Below are positions 43,301 to 52,119 of a DNA stretch of 64,000 nucleotides, piece after piece. The notes below the pieces were generated by a model, which was not told the DNA's origin, did no database searches, and saw nothing but the letters and a program-made list of their open reading frames with translations. The position numbers and the translations under genes were made by a program. The stretch comes from Methylorubrum suomiense (GTDB lineage: Bacteria > Pseudomonadota > Alphaproteobacteria > Rhizobiales > Beijerinckiaceae), in the NCBI RefSeq assembly GCF_022179765.1, contig NZ_BPRE01000012.1, positions 62,001-126,000 on the forward strand. Direction: 5' to 3'. How positions within the stretch are numbered: position 1 is the first letter of the stretch; each line of letters opens with the position of its first letter.

Positions 43301-45418
43301 TTACTCCGCCGGTGCTGCCAACGGGGCCCCGGCGCGGGGCTCGAACCGGCCCTCGCCCGCCGGCATCATCTCGATGCGGCGATCGTGGTGCTGGTGCAGG
43401 GTCGAGCGGTGACCGATCGAGACGATGGTCGTGCCGGGGAGCTTCTCGCGCAGCATCCGGTAGATCGACGCCTCGCTCGCCTCGTCGAGGGCGGCGGTGG
43501 ATTCGTCGAGGAACAGCCAGTCGGGCTTGGCGAGGATCGCGCGGGCGATAGCGAGCCGCTGTTGCTCACCGCCCGACAGACGCCGATCCCAGGAATCGAC
43601 CTCGTCGAGCCGGTCGGCGAGCGCGGGCAATTGCGCGGCGATGAGCGCGTCGCGGATCGCCGCGTCGGAGAACTGCTCGCTGGTGGCCGGGTAGACCACC
43701 GCGCCCCGCAGGGTGCCCAGCGGAATGTAGGGCCGCTGCGGCAGGACCAGGGCCGATTGGCCCTCCGGCACGTCGACCCGGCCCTTGCCGAACGGCCAGA
43801 TCCCGGCGATCGCCCGGAACAGGGTCGATTTGCCCGAGCCCGAGGGGCCGGTGAGCAAGGTCGCGCCGCCCTTCGGCAGGGTGAGGGAGGCCGCCCGCAC
43901 GATCTCCCGCCCGTCGGGCAGCGCCAGCGTCAGGTCGCGGCCGGTGACGTCGCCCGAGCGCTCATGGCCTTGAGCCAGGCCGTAGCCGGCGCCTGCCAGC
44001 GCCTCGGCCTTGGTCATTGCCCGCTTGAAGGCGCTGAGACGGATGGTGTTCGCCTTGTAGGCCGCGAGCGTGGTGTAGGCGTTGATGAAGAAGGACAGCG
44101 AGTTCTGGACGTTGCTGAAGGCGTTCGAGGTCTGCTGCAGCGTGCCCAGCGTGATCTTCTTGGCGAAGAACGACGGCGCGGCGATGACGAGCGGAAAGAT
44201 GGTGCTCGCCTGGCGGTAGCTGAAGGTGAAGGCGATCAGTTTGATGCGCCGGTAGATGATGCCGATGTAGTTGTCGATGATCGCGTGGAACAGCGTCGTC
44301 AGCCGCGTCGCCTCGGCCCGCTCGCCGCGCAGCAGCGCGATCTGTTCCGAGTAGATGCGGTTGCGCGCCAGGGCGAAGCGGAAGTCCGCCTCCACCTGCT
44401 CCTGCCGGAAGTCGAGGCCGATCAGCGGCTTGCCGATGATGTGGGTGAGCCACGTGCCGACCACCGCGTAGGCGATCACGAGCCAGACCAGGAAGCCCGG
44501 CACGACGGTGTCGGTGAAGGGCAGCACGAAGTCCCGCGAGAGCGTCCACAGGATGACGATGAAGGAGACGAGCTGCGCCGCCTGCGACAGGAGCCGGATC
44601 GACAGGCCTGCCGTCTGCAGGATGAAGTTGTTGACGTCCGACTGGATACGCTGGTCCGGATTGTCCGCCTCCTCGTCGGTGAAGGGGATGCGGTAATGCG
44701 TGCCCTGGCCGAGCCAGCGCTCGTAGAGGCTGTGGGTCAGCCATGTCCGCCAGCGGAGCTGGAGCGCCGAGTCGACGTAGAGGTCGAACATCCCGATGAC
44801 GATGTTCAGCGCAGCCAGCGGCACGAAGATCCAGACGATCTGATACCAGAACGCTGGCGCATCGAGCGCCTGGAGCGAGTTGTACATGTCGCGGTAGAAG
44901 AAGTTGAAGCCGAGCGTCAGCGCCACGTCGGCGAAGTTCACGAAGATCGACAGCCCGACGAGGTTGCGTCCGATCTCGCCTTCCGTCCGCCCGAACCAGC
45001 GGAACAGGCCGATCTCGCGCGCCGGCGCGTCCTGGTTGGCGAAATACGGATCGGCGATGAGGGTGATGTCGCGGATCGGCTTCCAGTGCGAGATGGCGAG
45101 CACGATGCCGGCGAAGACCACGGCCCCGGTCGCGGCGAAGTCGGGCGGCAGCAGCGCCGCGATGACGCCGGGCAGCGCGCCGAGGGCGGCGAGCGTCTTG
45201 GACCCGGCGAGCAGGAGGTAGCCGAGCCCGTAGACCGAGACGAAGATCTTCAGATAGGCCGAGATATTGCGGGAGGCGTAGAGCAGGCCCGCCATGGCGA
45301 AGCCCGCGAGCGAGACGTAGAGCGGCGGCGAGGGCAGGCCCGGCATCGCGAGGAGCAGGAGCGCGACGAGCGCCGTGAGCGCGGCCTGAAGGCCAAGCCC
45401 ACTCTTGAATGCGGCCAC
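43301..45418 (-). CDS. SbmA/BacA-like ABC transporter, fused permease and ATPase (BclA/YddA type)
   Basis: 705 residues. Hydrophobic N-terminal extension to about 140, then an SbmA/BacA-like membrane domain with FYRDMYNSLQALDAPAFWYQ and RWRTWLTHSLYERWLGQGTH, and the conserved NPDQRIQSDVNNF. The ATPase domain at about 490-690 has Walker A LTGPSGSGKSTLFRAIAGIW, signature LSGGEQQRLAIARAILA and Walker B DWLFLDESTAALDEA. This fusion matches the Bradyrhizobium BclA group, which imports peptides such as legume NCRs and is needed for very-long-chain fatty acid modified lipid A; the latter has been linked to BacA in rhizobia. Here its substrate is unproven. The three LPS-transport genes lie far to the left. 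Single gene. Confidence 0.88.
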   Translation of the reverse strand: MAAFKSGLGLQAALTALVALLLLAMPGLPSPPLYVSLAGFAMAGLLYASRNISAYLKIFVSVYGLGYLLLAGSKTLAALGALPGVIAALLPPDFAATGAVVFAGIVLAISHWKPIRDITLIADPYFANQDAPAREIGLFRWFGRTEGEIGRNLVGLSIFVNFADVALTLGFNFFYRDMYNSLQALDAPAFWYQIVWIFVPLAALNIVIGMFDLYVDSALQLRWRTWLTHSLYERWLGQGTHYRIPFTDEEADNPDQRIQSDVNNFILQTAGLSIRLLSQAAQLVSFIVILWTLSRDFVLPFTDTVVPGFLVWLVIAYAVVGTWLTHIIGKPLIGLDFRQEQVEADFRFALARNRIYSEQIALLRGERAEATRLTTLFHAIIDNYIGIIYRRIKLIAFTFSYRQASTIFPLVIAAPSFFAKKITLGTLQQTSNAFSNVQNSLSFFINAYTTLAAYKANTIRLSAFKRAMTKAEALAGAGYGLAQGHERSGDVTGRDLTLALPDGREIVRAASLTLPKGGATLLTGPSGSGKSTLFRAIAGIWPFGKGRVDVPEGQSALVLPQRPYIPLGTLRGAVVYPATSEQFSDAAIRDALIAAQLPALADRLDEVDSWDRRLSGGEQQRLAIARAILAKPDWLFLDESTAALDEASEASIYRMLREKLPGTTIVSIGHRSTLHQHHDRRIEMMPAGEGRFEPRAGAPLAAPAE

Positions 45419-45696
45419 GCGGAATTCTCCCTCTTGCTTTGGCGGCCCGGCCCCGTCACGGGTCGGACTGTCCCGGGCGGGACATCGCCGTCTTCGGCGG
45501 CCCCGGCTGATCGCCTGGGGCCTGGCGGCTGGTCTGGGCGAGATCGTGGCGCGGGCCCACCCCTGTCACGTGAAATTTCCGTCATGTCGGACCGCCAGAG
45601 GGCGCGGCACCTGTGGGCATCCGTCGAACTGCGACACCGTGGACCGGGCCGAGGACGGAGAATTCCGAGCGAAACCGCGTCGACGCGATCGGGTCG

Positions 45697-46026
45697 TCAG
45701 TCCGCGTTCCAGTTCCAATCGCCGTAATCCGGCTCGCGACAGCGGTAGCCGATCGGGCATTGTGGGTTGTCACGGGTCGGCACGAAGCGCAGTTCCGCGA
45801 TTTCGGTGAGTTCGCACTGGCTGCGGTCGCGCACGAAACGCTCCGGTGCCCGGCCGCCGATGCCGAGGATCACCGAGCCTTCCGCTTTCACGAGGGCCAT
45901 CGCCTCGGCGCAGGTCAACCGCACCGTCGGCGTGCGCGGCTGTGCGGCGGCCGGGAGCGACGGCAGGATCATGCCGAGGGTCGTGCCCAGGGTCGTACCG
46001 AGGACGGCGAGGGCGACGGGTTTCAT
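45697..46026 (-). CDS. Hypothetical secreted cysteine-containing protein
   Basis: 109 residues from ATG 46026. Signal peptide (MKPVALAVLGTTLGTTLGMI ... PAAAQ), then a small domain with four cysteines (VRLTCAEA, RSQCELTE, NPQCPIGYRC), enough for two disulfides, and an aromatic, acidic tail (EPDYGDWNWNAD). I recognise no function; it looks like a small periplasmic conserved hypothetical. Stands alone, divergent from the oxygenase gene. Confidence 0.7.
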   Translation of the reverse strand: MKPVALAVLGTTLGTTLGMILPSLPAAAQPRTPTVRLTCAEAMALVKAEGSVILGIGGRAPERFVRDRSQCELTEIAELRFVPTRDNPQCPIGYRCREPDYGDWNWNAD

Positions 46027-46419
46027 GACGCGGGTTACGAGCGACGGCCGGGGAGCGGCCGCCAAGCTTGACCATGGCAGGTTCCATGAGCGTCGGGAAG
46101 GGGTTACGCTCAGCAATCGCGCCGAAAGCGAAGGCGTGGCCTTTCGGCTCCCGAATACGCATGCGAGAGCGTATTCGCTGGCCGAATCGATTCTCGCAAC
46201 TTGCGCGGAATGCAGCGCGAAAGCTCAGCCGTGATCGCCATAGACTGGAGCAAGTCTAGCTCCAGAAACGGGAGGGAGACGATGGTTCCGACGCCTTGCC
46301 GCGCCGTTGCCGCAATCGCACCGTCTACCGTGGCGGCCGGGCCATGCTGGGCCCTTCCTCATGCGCCGCGCCGGACGTTTCGTCGGGCTGCGTGCCCTCG
46401 CAACGGGACAGACCGTGTT
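46027..46419. other. Divergent intergenic region with palindrome
   Basis: 393 bases between the secreted hypothetical gene and the oxygenase gene, holding the inverted repeat at 46152-46177. I see no gene: the open frames here belong to upstream extensions of the oxygenase reading frame. Confidence 0.5.
46152..46177. promoter_or_regulatory. Perfect 9-bp inverted repeat
   Basis: CGAATACGC (46152-46160) and GCGTATTCG (46169-46177) with an eight-base spacer. Its place in a divergent promoter region suggests an operator, but an RNA hairpin in the leader is equally possible. Confidence 0.45.
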
Positions 46420-47052
46420 ATGTCGGGCCTCTCGATTCTCAATGTCGATGCCGTGCGCGCTGCGCCGGTCTCTCGCGATCCCTACACCTACTTCCTCGGC
46501 AACAATGTCCTGAACGAGGGCGCGATCGCCGAGATCCGCCAGGACTTCCCGACCATTGCCAAGCCCGGCTACCTCACCGTGGACGAGGTCGCCCTGAAGG
46601 GCCGCTTCAAGGCCTTGATCGACGAGCTGGAGAGCGACGAGTTCTCGCGCATCCTCGGCGAGAAGTTCGGCATCGACCTCGTGTCGTGCCCGCGGCTCAC
46701 CACCATCATGAAGAAGAGCCAGCCGAAATACGGTTCCATCCACACCGATGGGCCGTCCAAGGTGATGACGCTCCTCGTCTATATGAACGATGCCTGGGAT
46801 GCCCCCGCGGCCGGTCGCCTGCGGGTGCTCTACGACGGCAAGAACTACGAACCCTTCGCCGTCGAGGTGCCGCCGACCATGGGCACGATGTTCGCCTTCC
46901 TGCGGGCCGACAATTCCTGGCACGGCCACGAGCCGTTCGAGGGCGAGCGCCGCGTCGTGCAGGTCGCCTGGGTCAAGGATGCGGCGGAGCTGGAGCGCAA
47001 GAAGAAGCGCAACCGCACGGCCCAGTTCCTGAAAGGCATCTTCGGACGCTGA
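46420..47052 (+). CDS. 2OG-Fe(II) oxygenase family protein
   Basis: 210 residues of the 2-oxoglutarate/Fe(II) dioxygenase superfamily. The iron facial triad is visible as His and Asp in GSIHTDGPSKVMTLLVYMND and the distal His in SWHGHEPF; the 2-oxoglutarate-binding Arg is in EGERRVVQVAWV. The preceding block KFGIDLVSCPRL resembles the family's N-terminal half. The substrate is unknown; such proteins hydroxylate prolyl residues, lipids or small molecules. It begins a two-gene unit, 14 bases before the next gene. Confidence 0.85.
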   Translation: MSGLSILNVDAVRAAPVSRDPYTYFLGNNVLNEGAIAEIRQDFPTIAKPGYLTVDEVALKGRFKALIDELESDEFSRILGEKFGIDLVSCPRLTTIMKKSQPKYGSIHTDGPSKVMTLLVYMNDAWDAPAAGRLRVLYDGKNYEPFAVEVPPTMGTMFAFLRADNSWHGHEPFEGERRVVQVAWVKDAAELERKKKRNRTAQFLKGIFGR

Positions 47053-47066
47053 GGCGGAGCGCGGGA

Positions 47067-47717
47067 ATGGCGGCGATGACGGAGGATGGAGGCGAGACCG
47101 CACGGTCCGCTTCGACCCGGGAGCGACCCGTCTCCCGACGGCTCGCCATTCCCGTCATCCTGGCTGCGGGCTGGGGCGCCCTGTTCTCCTACACCCTGCT
47201 GGCGCTGACCGACGACGGACACGAGGCCACGGCCCGGCCGGCCCGCTACGCCACCGCCGATGGCGGCGGCATCGACGTGCCGGAAGTGCGCCTGCCCGAG
47301 CCCGAGCGGGTGCCCTCCCCTCCGTCTCAGGCCCGCCTCGTCCCGGTCGCCGCCGTCGCGCCCGTCCCTGAGGCGCTGTCCCCGCCCGAGCCGCCCCGGC
47401 CGGCTGCTCCGGTGCTGGAGCGCGCGGCCTATGTCGGCGTCTGGGGGCCGAGCCCGATCGCCTGTGCCCAGCGCCAGCGCCGCCGCGGTTTCCTCCCCGC
47501 CACCATCACCGAAGAGGGGGCGAAGGCCGGACGCACGGTCTGTCGGTTCCGCAACAACCGCCGCGACGGAGCGGCCTGGACGATGGCGGCCGATTGCAGC
47601 GAGCGCGGCCGGCGCTGGACCTCGCAGGTGCGTCTCGTGGTCGAGCAGGACCGGCTGACGTGGTCGAGCCCCAAGGGATTGGCGAGCTATATCCGGTGCG
47701 GCCGCAAGGCCGGGTGA
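47067..47717 (+). CDS. Hypothetical single-pass, Pro-rich envelope protein
   Basis: 216 residues. One membrane segment at about 29-46 (IPVILAAGWGALFSYTLLAL), a Pro-rich periplasmic linker with VPSPPSQARLVPVAAVAPVP, and a C-terminal domain at about 125-210 with AAYVGVWGPSPIACAQRQRR, three or four cysteines and IRCGRKAG at the end. The C-terminal fold resembles small peptidase-inhibitor or lipocalin-like beta barrels, only as an impression. It follows the oxygenase by 14 bases, so probably shares its transcript. No known function. Confidence 0.65.
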   Translation: MAAMTEDGGETARSASTRERPVSRRLAIPVILAAGWGALFSYTLLALTDDGHEATARPARYATADGGGIDVPEVRLPEPERVPSPPSQARLVPVAAVAPVPEALSPPEPPRPAAPVLERAAYVGVWGPSPIACAQRQRRRGFLPATITEEGAKAGRTVCRFRNNRRDGAAWTMAADCSERGRRWTSQVRLVVEQDRLTWSSPKGLASYIRCGRKAG

Positions 47718-47729
47718 CCGCGTCGCGGC

Positions 47730-48629
47730 TCACGCCGCTGCCGGACCGAACCGCAGGGGCAAAGCGGCACTGCGGAACACCACACGCTCCGGCATCAGGC
47801 GCCACAGCCGCTCGGCACCGGCAAAGGTCGCGATCTCGGGCGAATCCAACACCAGCTCCGTTCGACCTGTGATCTGCAGCAGATCGCCGGTCGCGACGTC
47901 CGGAATCGCGATGCCGGCGCGCGGCTGGGCCAGGAGGTTGCCCAGCGTGTTGAAGAAGCGGTTGCCGGCATAGTCCGGAACCGTGAGCGTGCCATCTGCC
48001 GCGACCCGTACGAAGCCCGCCGGTCCACCGCGATGCGAGACATCGACCTGCCGGTGTCCCTCGCTCTCCGCATAGCTCGCCACGAACAGCGTGTCGGCCG
48101 CTGCCAGCAGCGCCCGCGCCCGGCCGTCGAGCCGGTCCGAGACGGCCGGGGCCGGCCTGCTCTCGGGGGGAGAGAGGAATTCGGACGGCCGAGGCCGGAT
48201 ATAGCGCGGGCAATTGCCGAAACTCTGCTCCACCGCGAGGGTGAAGCCGGCCTCGTCGTCCCGTTCCACCGTGCCGTTCAGGCGGTTGCGCCGCCGCGTG
48301 GCGAGTTCGATGCCGAGGAGGCCCACGGCCGCGCCGTCGGTCAGTCCGGCCTCGGCCGGATCGTCGGGCTCGGAGGCCGCCTCGACCCGCAGATGGAACG
48401 GGTCGGGGGCCTGGAGGAAGCCGGGCGGGCCGGCCCGCAGGGTCGCCCACGGGGCGCCGCCGGGATCGACCGTGCCGAGGACCACGAAGGGCAGCAGCGG
48501 ATAGAACAGGGCGTGCTGCTCGACCAATCGGTCGCGGATCACCCGGGGGCCGATCTCGGCCATGCGATCGGCGGACCCGACGCGCGTCTGGAGGGCGATC
48601 TCGCCCCGATGCCAGGGAGACGTGTCCAC
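47730..48629 (-). CDS. Pyridoxamine 5'-phosphate oxidase-like flavoprotein
   Basis: 299 residues from a GTG start that has AAGGAGG just upstream. The start VDTSPWHRGEIALQTRVG matches a group of split-barrel FMN proteins; the barrel follows with FVVLGTVDPGGAPWATLRAG, and a second half-barrel with YAESEGHRQVDVSHRGGPAG and GNRFFNTLGNLLAQPRAGI. Such proteins bind FMN or F420 and reduce or oxidise small molecules; the specific reaction is not known. It follows the GST gene by 17 bases on the same strand, and both diverge from the LysR gene, suggesting a LysR-controlled detoxification unit. Confidence 0.85.
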   Translation of the reverse strand: MDTSPWHRGEIALQTRVGSADRMAEIGPRVIRDRLVEQHALFYPLLPFVVLGTVDPGGAPWATLRAGPPGFLQAPDPFHLRVEAASEPDDPAEAGLTDGAAVGLLGIELATRRRNRLNGTVERDDEAGFTLAVEQSFGNCPRYIRPRPSEFLSPPESRPAPAVSDRLDGRARALLAAADTLFVASYAESEGHRQVDVSHRGGPAGFVRVAADGTLTVPDYAGNRFFNTLGNLLAQPRAGIAIPDVATGDLLQITGRTELVLDSPEIATFAGAERLWRLMPERVVFRSAALPLRFGPAAA

Positions 48630-48646
48630 GGCGGCCCTCCTTGGGT

Positions 48647-49261
48647 TCAGGCGGCGCTGAGGCCGGCTTCGGTCTTCGGAAAGGGCAGGAAGCCGGGCAA
48701 TTCCTCGATTCGGGAAAGCCAGGCCCGGATCGCCGGATAGGGCGCGAGATCGACGTTCCCCTCGGGCGCCGCCACGATGTAGCTGTAGAGCGCCACGTCC
48801 GCGATCGTCGGATGGGCGGCGGCGAGCCAGTCGCGCGCGGACAGTTCCGCCTCGACCAGGGCGAGGATCGCGTGGGCTCGGGCGATCACCTCGTCGGGGC
48901 GGAAGGAGGCGCCGAACACGGTCACGAGGCGCGCGGCGGCCGGACCGAAGGCGATCGGCCCGGCGGCGACCGAGAGCCAGCGTTGCACCCGGGCGGCCCC
49001 CTCCGGATCCTCGGGCAGCCAATCGGTGCGGCCGAGCTTCTTCGCGACATAGATCAGGATCGCATTGGAATCGGGGATGATGGTCCCATCGTCGTCCAGG
49101 ACCGGCACCTGCCCGAACGGATTGATCTTGAGGAAAGCCGGCGACTTGTGCTCGCCGCCCGCGAGATCGACCGGAACGGTCGCGTAATCCGCCCCCACCA
49201 GGGACAGGAACAGGCGGGCCCGATGGGCATGGCCCGACAGCGCCAGATCGTAGAGCTTCAC
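48647..49261 (-). CDS. Glutathione S-transferase family protein
   Basis: 204 residues from a GTG start preceded by GAGGAGAG. The thioredoxin-like domain starts KLYDLALSGHAHRARLFLS and has the glutathione-site segment NPFGQVPVLDDDGTIIPDSN; the helical domain carries HPTIADVALYSYIVAAPEGN with the conserved N-capping Asp. It is unrelated in detail to the GST at 31764. First gene of a GST/PNPOx-like pair, with the divergent LysR gene 126 bases away. Confidence 0.9.
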   Translation of the reverse strand: MKLYDLALSGHAHRARLFLSLVGADYATVPVDLAGGEHKSPAFLKINPFGQVPVLDDDGTIIPDSNAILIYVAKKLGRTDWLPEDPEGAARVQRWLSVAAGPIAFGPAAARLVTVFGASFRPDEVIARAHAILALVEAELSARDWLAAAHPTIADVALYSYIVAAPEGNVDLAPYPAIRAWLSRIEELPGFLPFPKTEAGLSAA

Positions 49262-49319
49262 GGATCTCTCCTCTGCACCCGGCCCTCGTCCGGCCGGTAT
49301 CCCCATGAAAACCGTTTCT

Positions 49320-49337
49320 CCGGTTCGAGAGAACCGG
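49320..49337. promoter_or_regulatory. Perfect palindrome in LysR divergent region
   Basis: CCGGTTC (49320-49326), GAGA, GAACCGG (49331-49337): a perfect inverted repeat between the LysR gene and the GST/PNPOx pair. LysR proteins bind imperfect palindromes in such positions; this is the obvious candidate, though it is not the T-N11-A form. Confidence 0.5.
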
Positions 49338-49387
49338 CATTCTGAGCAAGCGACTGTTGCGCGAAGTGGAATGATCGGAGGGCCGGC

Positions 49388-50308
49388 ATGGACCGCTGGC
49401 AGGGGATGCGGGTGTTCGTCCGGGTGGCCGAGAGCGGCGGCTTTGCCGGCGCGGCCCGCGCTCTCGGTTTGAGCCCGCCGGCGGTGACGCGGGCGGTCGC
49501 GGCGTTGGAGGCGCGGATCGGCGCGCGCCTTCTCACGCGCACCACGCGACGGGTGGCGCTCACGGAGGCCGGGGCGCGCTACCTGGAGGATTGCCGCCGC
49601 ATCCTGGCCGAGATCGAGGAAGCGGAGGCCATAGCGGCCGGCACCACGGCGACGCCGAGCGGCACGCTGACCGTGACGGCGCCGGTCCAGTTCGGGCGCC
49701 TCTACGTGCTTCCGGTGATCTCGGACTATCTCGACCGCTATCCCACGGTCGCGGTCCGTGCCTTGTTTCTCGACCGCGTGATCCATCTCGTCGAGGAGGG
49801 AGCGGACGTGGCCCTACGGATCGGGACCCTGCCGGATTCCGGCCTCTCGGCGATTCGGGTCGGCAGCGTACGGCCGGTCGTCTGCGCCGCGCCGTCCTAT
49901 CTAGAGCGGTACGGCACGCCCCTCGAACCGGGCGACCTGACGCGGCACGCGATCATCGGCCGGGCCGATCAGGCGACGGTGCACGAGTGGCGCTTCGGCT
50001 CGGATCGGCGCATGGCCGTTCCCCTGCGCCCCCGCTTCTCGTGCAACACGATCGACGGGGCGCTCAGCGCCGCCCTGGACGGACGGGGGATCGTCCGGCT
50101 CCTGTCCTATCAGGTGGCTCCGGCCATCGCCGAGGGGCGTCTGCGTCCGCTGCTCGAAGCGCAGGAAGGTCCGCCGATGCCGGTCCATGTGGTGAGCCCG
50201 GAGGGCCGCCGGGCGCCCGCCAAAGTCCGCGCCTTCATCGACCTGGCCGTGGAGCGACTGAGGGCGGATCCGCGGGTGAATCCGCAAGGGCTGCCAGCCG
50301 GATCATGA
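49388..50308 (+). CDS. LysR-family transcriptional regulator
   Basis: 306 residues. N-terminal winged helix-turn-helix: MRVFVRVAESGGFAGAARAL followed by SPPAVTRAVAALEARIGARL and LLTRTTRRVALTEAG. The effector domain (SGTLTVTAPVQFGRLYVLPV ... EGADVALRIGTLPDSGLSAI) is of the common subgroup that senses small aromatic or quinone-like molecules. Divergent from the GST/PNPOx pair and likely its regulator; the effector is unknown. A hairpin at 50390-50420 follows, though it is better placed for the next gene. Confidence 0.93.
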   Translation: MDRWQGMRVFVRVAESGGFAGAARALGLSPPAVTRAVAALEARIGARLLTRTTRRVALTEAGARYLEDCRRILAEIEEAEAIAAGTTATPSGTLTVTAPVQFGRLYVLPVISDYLDRYPTVAVRALFLDRVIHLVEEGADVALRIGTLPDSGLSAIRVGSVRPVVCAAPSYLERYGTPLEPGDLTRHAIIGRADQATVHEWRFGSDRRMAVPLRPRFSCNTIDGALSAALDGRGIVRLLSYQVAPAIAEGRLRPLLEAQEGPPMPVHVVSPEGRRAPAKVRAFIDLAVERLRADPRVNPQGLPAGS

Positions 50309-50389
50309 GCGGGTGGCGGGCTCCAGGGGGCAACCCTGAAGCGGTGTCATTTGTCCGCGTTCGCGCATCATCGCTTGGCGCAATGAAAC

Positions 50390-50420
50390 GCGGCCCGCCG
50401 AAAGGCTCTCGGCGGGCCGC
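50390..50420 (-). terminator. Hairpin terminator of DUF3597 gene
   Basis: GCGGCCCGCCG (50390-50400) and CGGCGGGCCGC (50410-50420) form a perfect 11-bp stem with a nine-base loop. Read on the minus strand it is followed by TTTCATTG, so it fits the gene ending at 50483. Confidence 0.75.
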
Positions 50421-50482
50421 CATCCTTGTCCATGCGCCCTCCCCCGGCAGAGCGCAGGAGGGCCTATTGCGGCTGTAAGGAA

Positions 50483-50917
50483 TCAGTCCTTCAGATCGGC
50501 CGGGACCTTGCCGCCATTCTCTTCCAGCTTCTTGATGACCTGCTTGTGCAGCCAGACATTCATCGAGGCGGAGTCGTTCTTGTCGCCAGAATAATGCAGC
50601 TCGTCGGCGAGCTGCTGGCGGGCATGGAGGCTCGAATCGAGGTCGAGCAGCTTCATCAGATCGACGATCGAGGTGCGCCAGTTCAGCTTCTGCGGGTTCT
50701 TCGACGCCATATCGTTGAGCACGGCCTCGACATCGACGGGGCCGCCGGACGCCGCGCCGCCGCTCGTGGCAGTGGCGGCCGGGGCGTCGCCGCCGGAGGA
50801 GGGCTGCGCCTCGGTCGAGGCGGGCTTGTCGCCGCCGGCCTTGGACTCGGAGGCCTGGGCCTCGGAGGTGCCGAACGGGTGGAGAATCTTGCTGACGATG
50901 CTGCCGAGGAGGCTCAT
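50483..50917 (-). CDS. DUF3597 domain protein
   Basis: 144 residues. N-terminus LLGSIVSKILHPFGTSEAQA, an Ala/Ser/Gly-rich linker at about 18-60, and a compact helical C-terminal domain: VDVEAVLNDMASKNPQKLNW and SIVDLMKLLDLDSSLHARQQ with LADELHYSGDKNDSASMNVW, the recognisable DUF3597 block. The family has no experimentally assigned role that I know; members resemble LysM-adjacent or stress-induced soluble proteins. Single gene with its own terminator. Confidence 0.88.
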   Translation of the reverse strand: MSLLGSIVSKILHPFGTSEAQASESKAGGDKPASTEAQPSSGGDAPAATATSGGAASGGPVDVEAVLNDMASKNPQKLNWRTSIVDLMKLLDLDSSLHARQQLADELHYSGDKNDSASMNVWLHKQVIKKLEENGGKVPADLKD

Positions 50918-51089
50918 GGCGGTCAGGTCCTGTCGTCTCGCGCGGCCGGTGTGCCGCTACGGTTTCGTTAACATCGGGCAAGCACGCCCGTTCCGTCGCG
51001 GCATTCCGCCCTGCCCCGTTGCGACCGGTGATTGGAAGATCGCGCCCGCTGTGCCATGGGGCGGGGTCAAATCTGCCGGAACCCGCACG

Positions 51090-52109
51090 ATGCGCATCCT
51101 GTTCAAGGCCTTCGCCCTCATGGCGAGCCTCGCCGTCACCGCCGTTTCCTGGCCCGCCGCGGCCCAGCAGGTCCCGGTGCGCATCGGCGTGATCCCGGTG
51201 ATCGGCGCGGCGCCGGTCTTCGTCGCCAACGGCGAGGGCTGGCTCAAGGAAGCGGGGCTCGCGCCCGCCTTCACCACCTTCGAATCGGGCCCGAACATGA
51301 TCCAGGCGCTGGCATCGGGCACCATCGACGTCTACGTCGCCGGCATCGCCCCCCTCGCGGTGGCCCGCACCAAGGGCATCGACGTGCGGGTCGTGGCCGC
51401 CACCGCCATCGAGGAGATGGTGTTCGTGGCCGCCCCCAAGCTCGCGCCCTACTTCGCCGCGGCGCCGAGCAAGGCGGAAGCCTTCAAGCAGTTCAAGGCC
51501 AAGGAGGGCCGGCCGGCGCGCCTCGCCACGCAGCCGCCGGGTTCGGTGCCGAACACCACCCTCCAGCACTGGCTCTGGCAGGTGGCCAAGGCCGACAAGG
51601 CCGATGTCGAGATCGTCGCCATGGGCATCGACGCGACCCAGCAGGCGCTGCTGGCCGGGGCCGTCGACGGCGCCTCGATCCGCGAACCGGCGCTCACCAT
51701 CGTCCAGGGCCGCAACCCGAAGATCGCGCTGATCGCCACCGGGGCCGAGATGTTCCCCGACCAGCCCGGCACCGTGGTCGCCGTCTACGGCAAGTTCGCC
51801 GATGCCAATCCGGCGGCGGTCGAGGGGCTCGTCTCGGCCCTCGTCCGGGCGACGGACCTGCTCAAGTCCGATCCGGCCAAGGCCGCCGGGCCGGTCGAGG
51901 CGGCGCTCGGCAAGGGAATCACCGACGTGGCGACGATCCAGAAGGCCCTGTCCTCGCCGGCAGCGAAATTCGTCACCGATCCGCGCACGATCATCGAGGC
52001 GACGAAGGCGATGCAGACCTACCAAGTCTCGATCGGCACACTCGACAAGGAGGCGCCGACCGACGGCCTGTTCGATACCAAGCCCTTCGACAAGGTGAAG
52101 AAGCCCTGA
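51090..52109 (+). CDS. NitT/TauT-type ABC transporter substrate-binding protein
   Basis: 339 residues. Signal peptide RILFKAFALMASLAVTAVSW with cleavage near AAAQQ. The type II binding fold shows IGVIPVIGAAPVFVANGEGW, GPNMIQALASGTIDVYVAGI and later GSVPNTTLQHWLWQVAKADK with GAVDGASIREPALTIVQG. The family binds nitrate, taurine, alkanesulfonates, thiamine precursors and others; which one is open. First gene of a three-gene operon; the permease starts 10 bases later. Confidence 0.88.
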   Translation: MRILFKAFALMASLAVTAVSWPAAAQQVPVRIGVIPVIGAAPVFVANGEGWLKEAGLAPAFTTFESGPNMIQALASGTIDVYVAGIAPLAVARTKGIDVRVVAATAIEEMVFVAAPKLAPYFAAAPSKAEAFKQFKAKEGRPARLATQPPGSVPNTTLQHWLWQVAKADKADVEIVAMGIDATQQALLAGAVDGASIREPALTIVQGRNPKIALIATGAEMFPDQPGTVVAVYGKFADANPAAVEGLVSALVRATDLLKSDPAKAAGPVEAALGKGITDVATIQKALSSPAAKFVTDPRTIIEATKAMQTYQVSIGTLDKEAPTDGLFDTKPFDKVKKP

Positions 52110-52119
52110 TCGTTACCCC

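Noticed and set aside
43385..45727. Long plus-strand frame opposite the BacA-like exporter
   Set aside because: Antisense shadow of a clear ABC protein.
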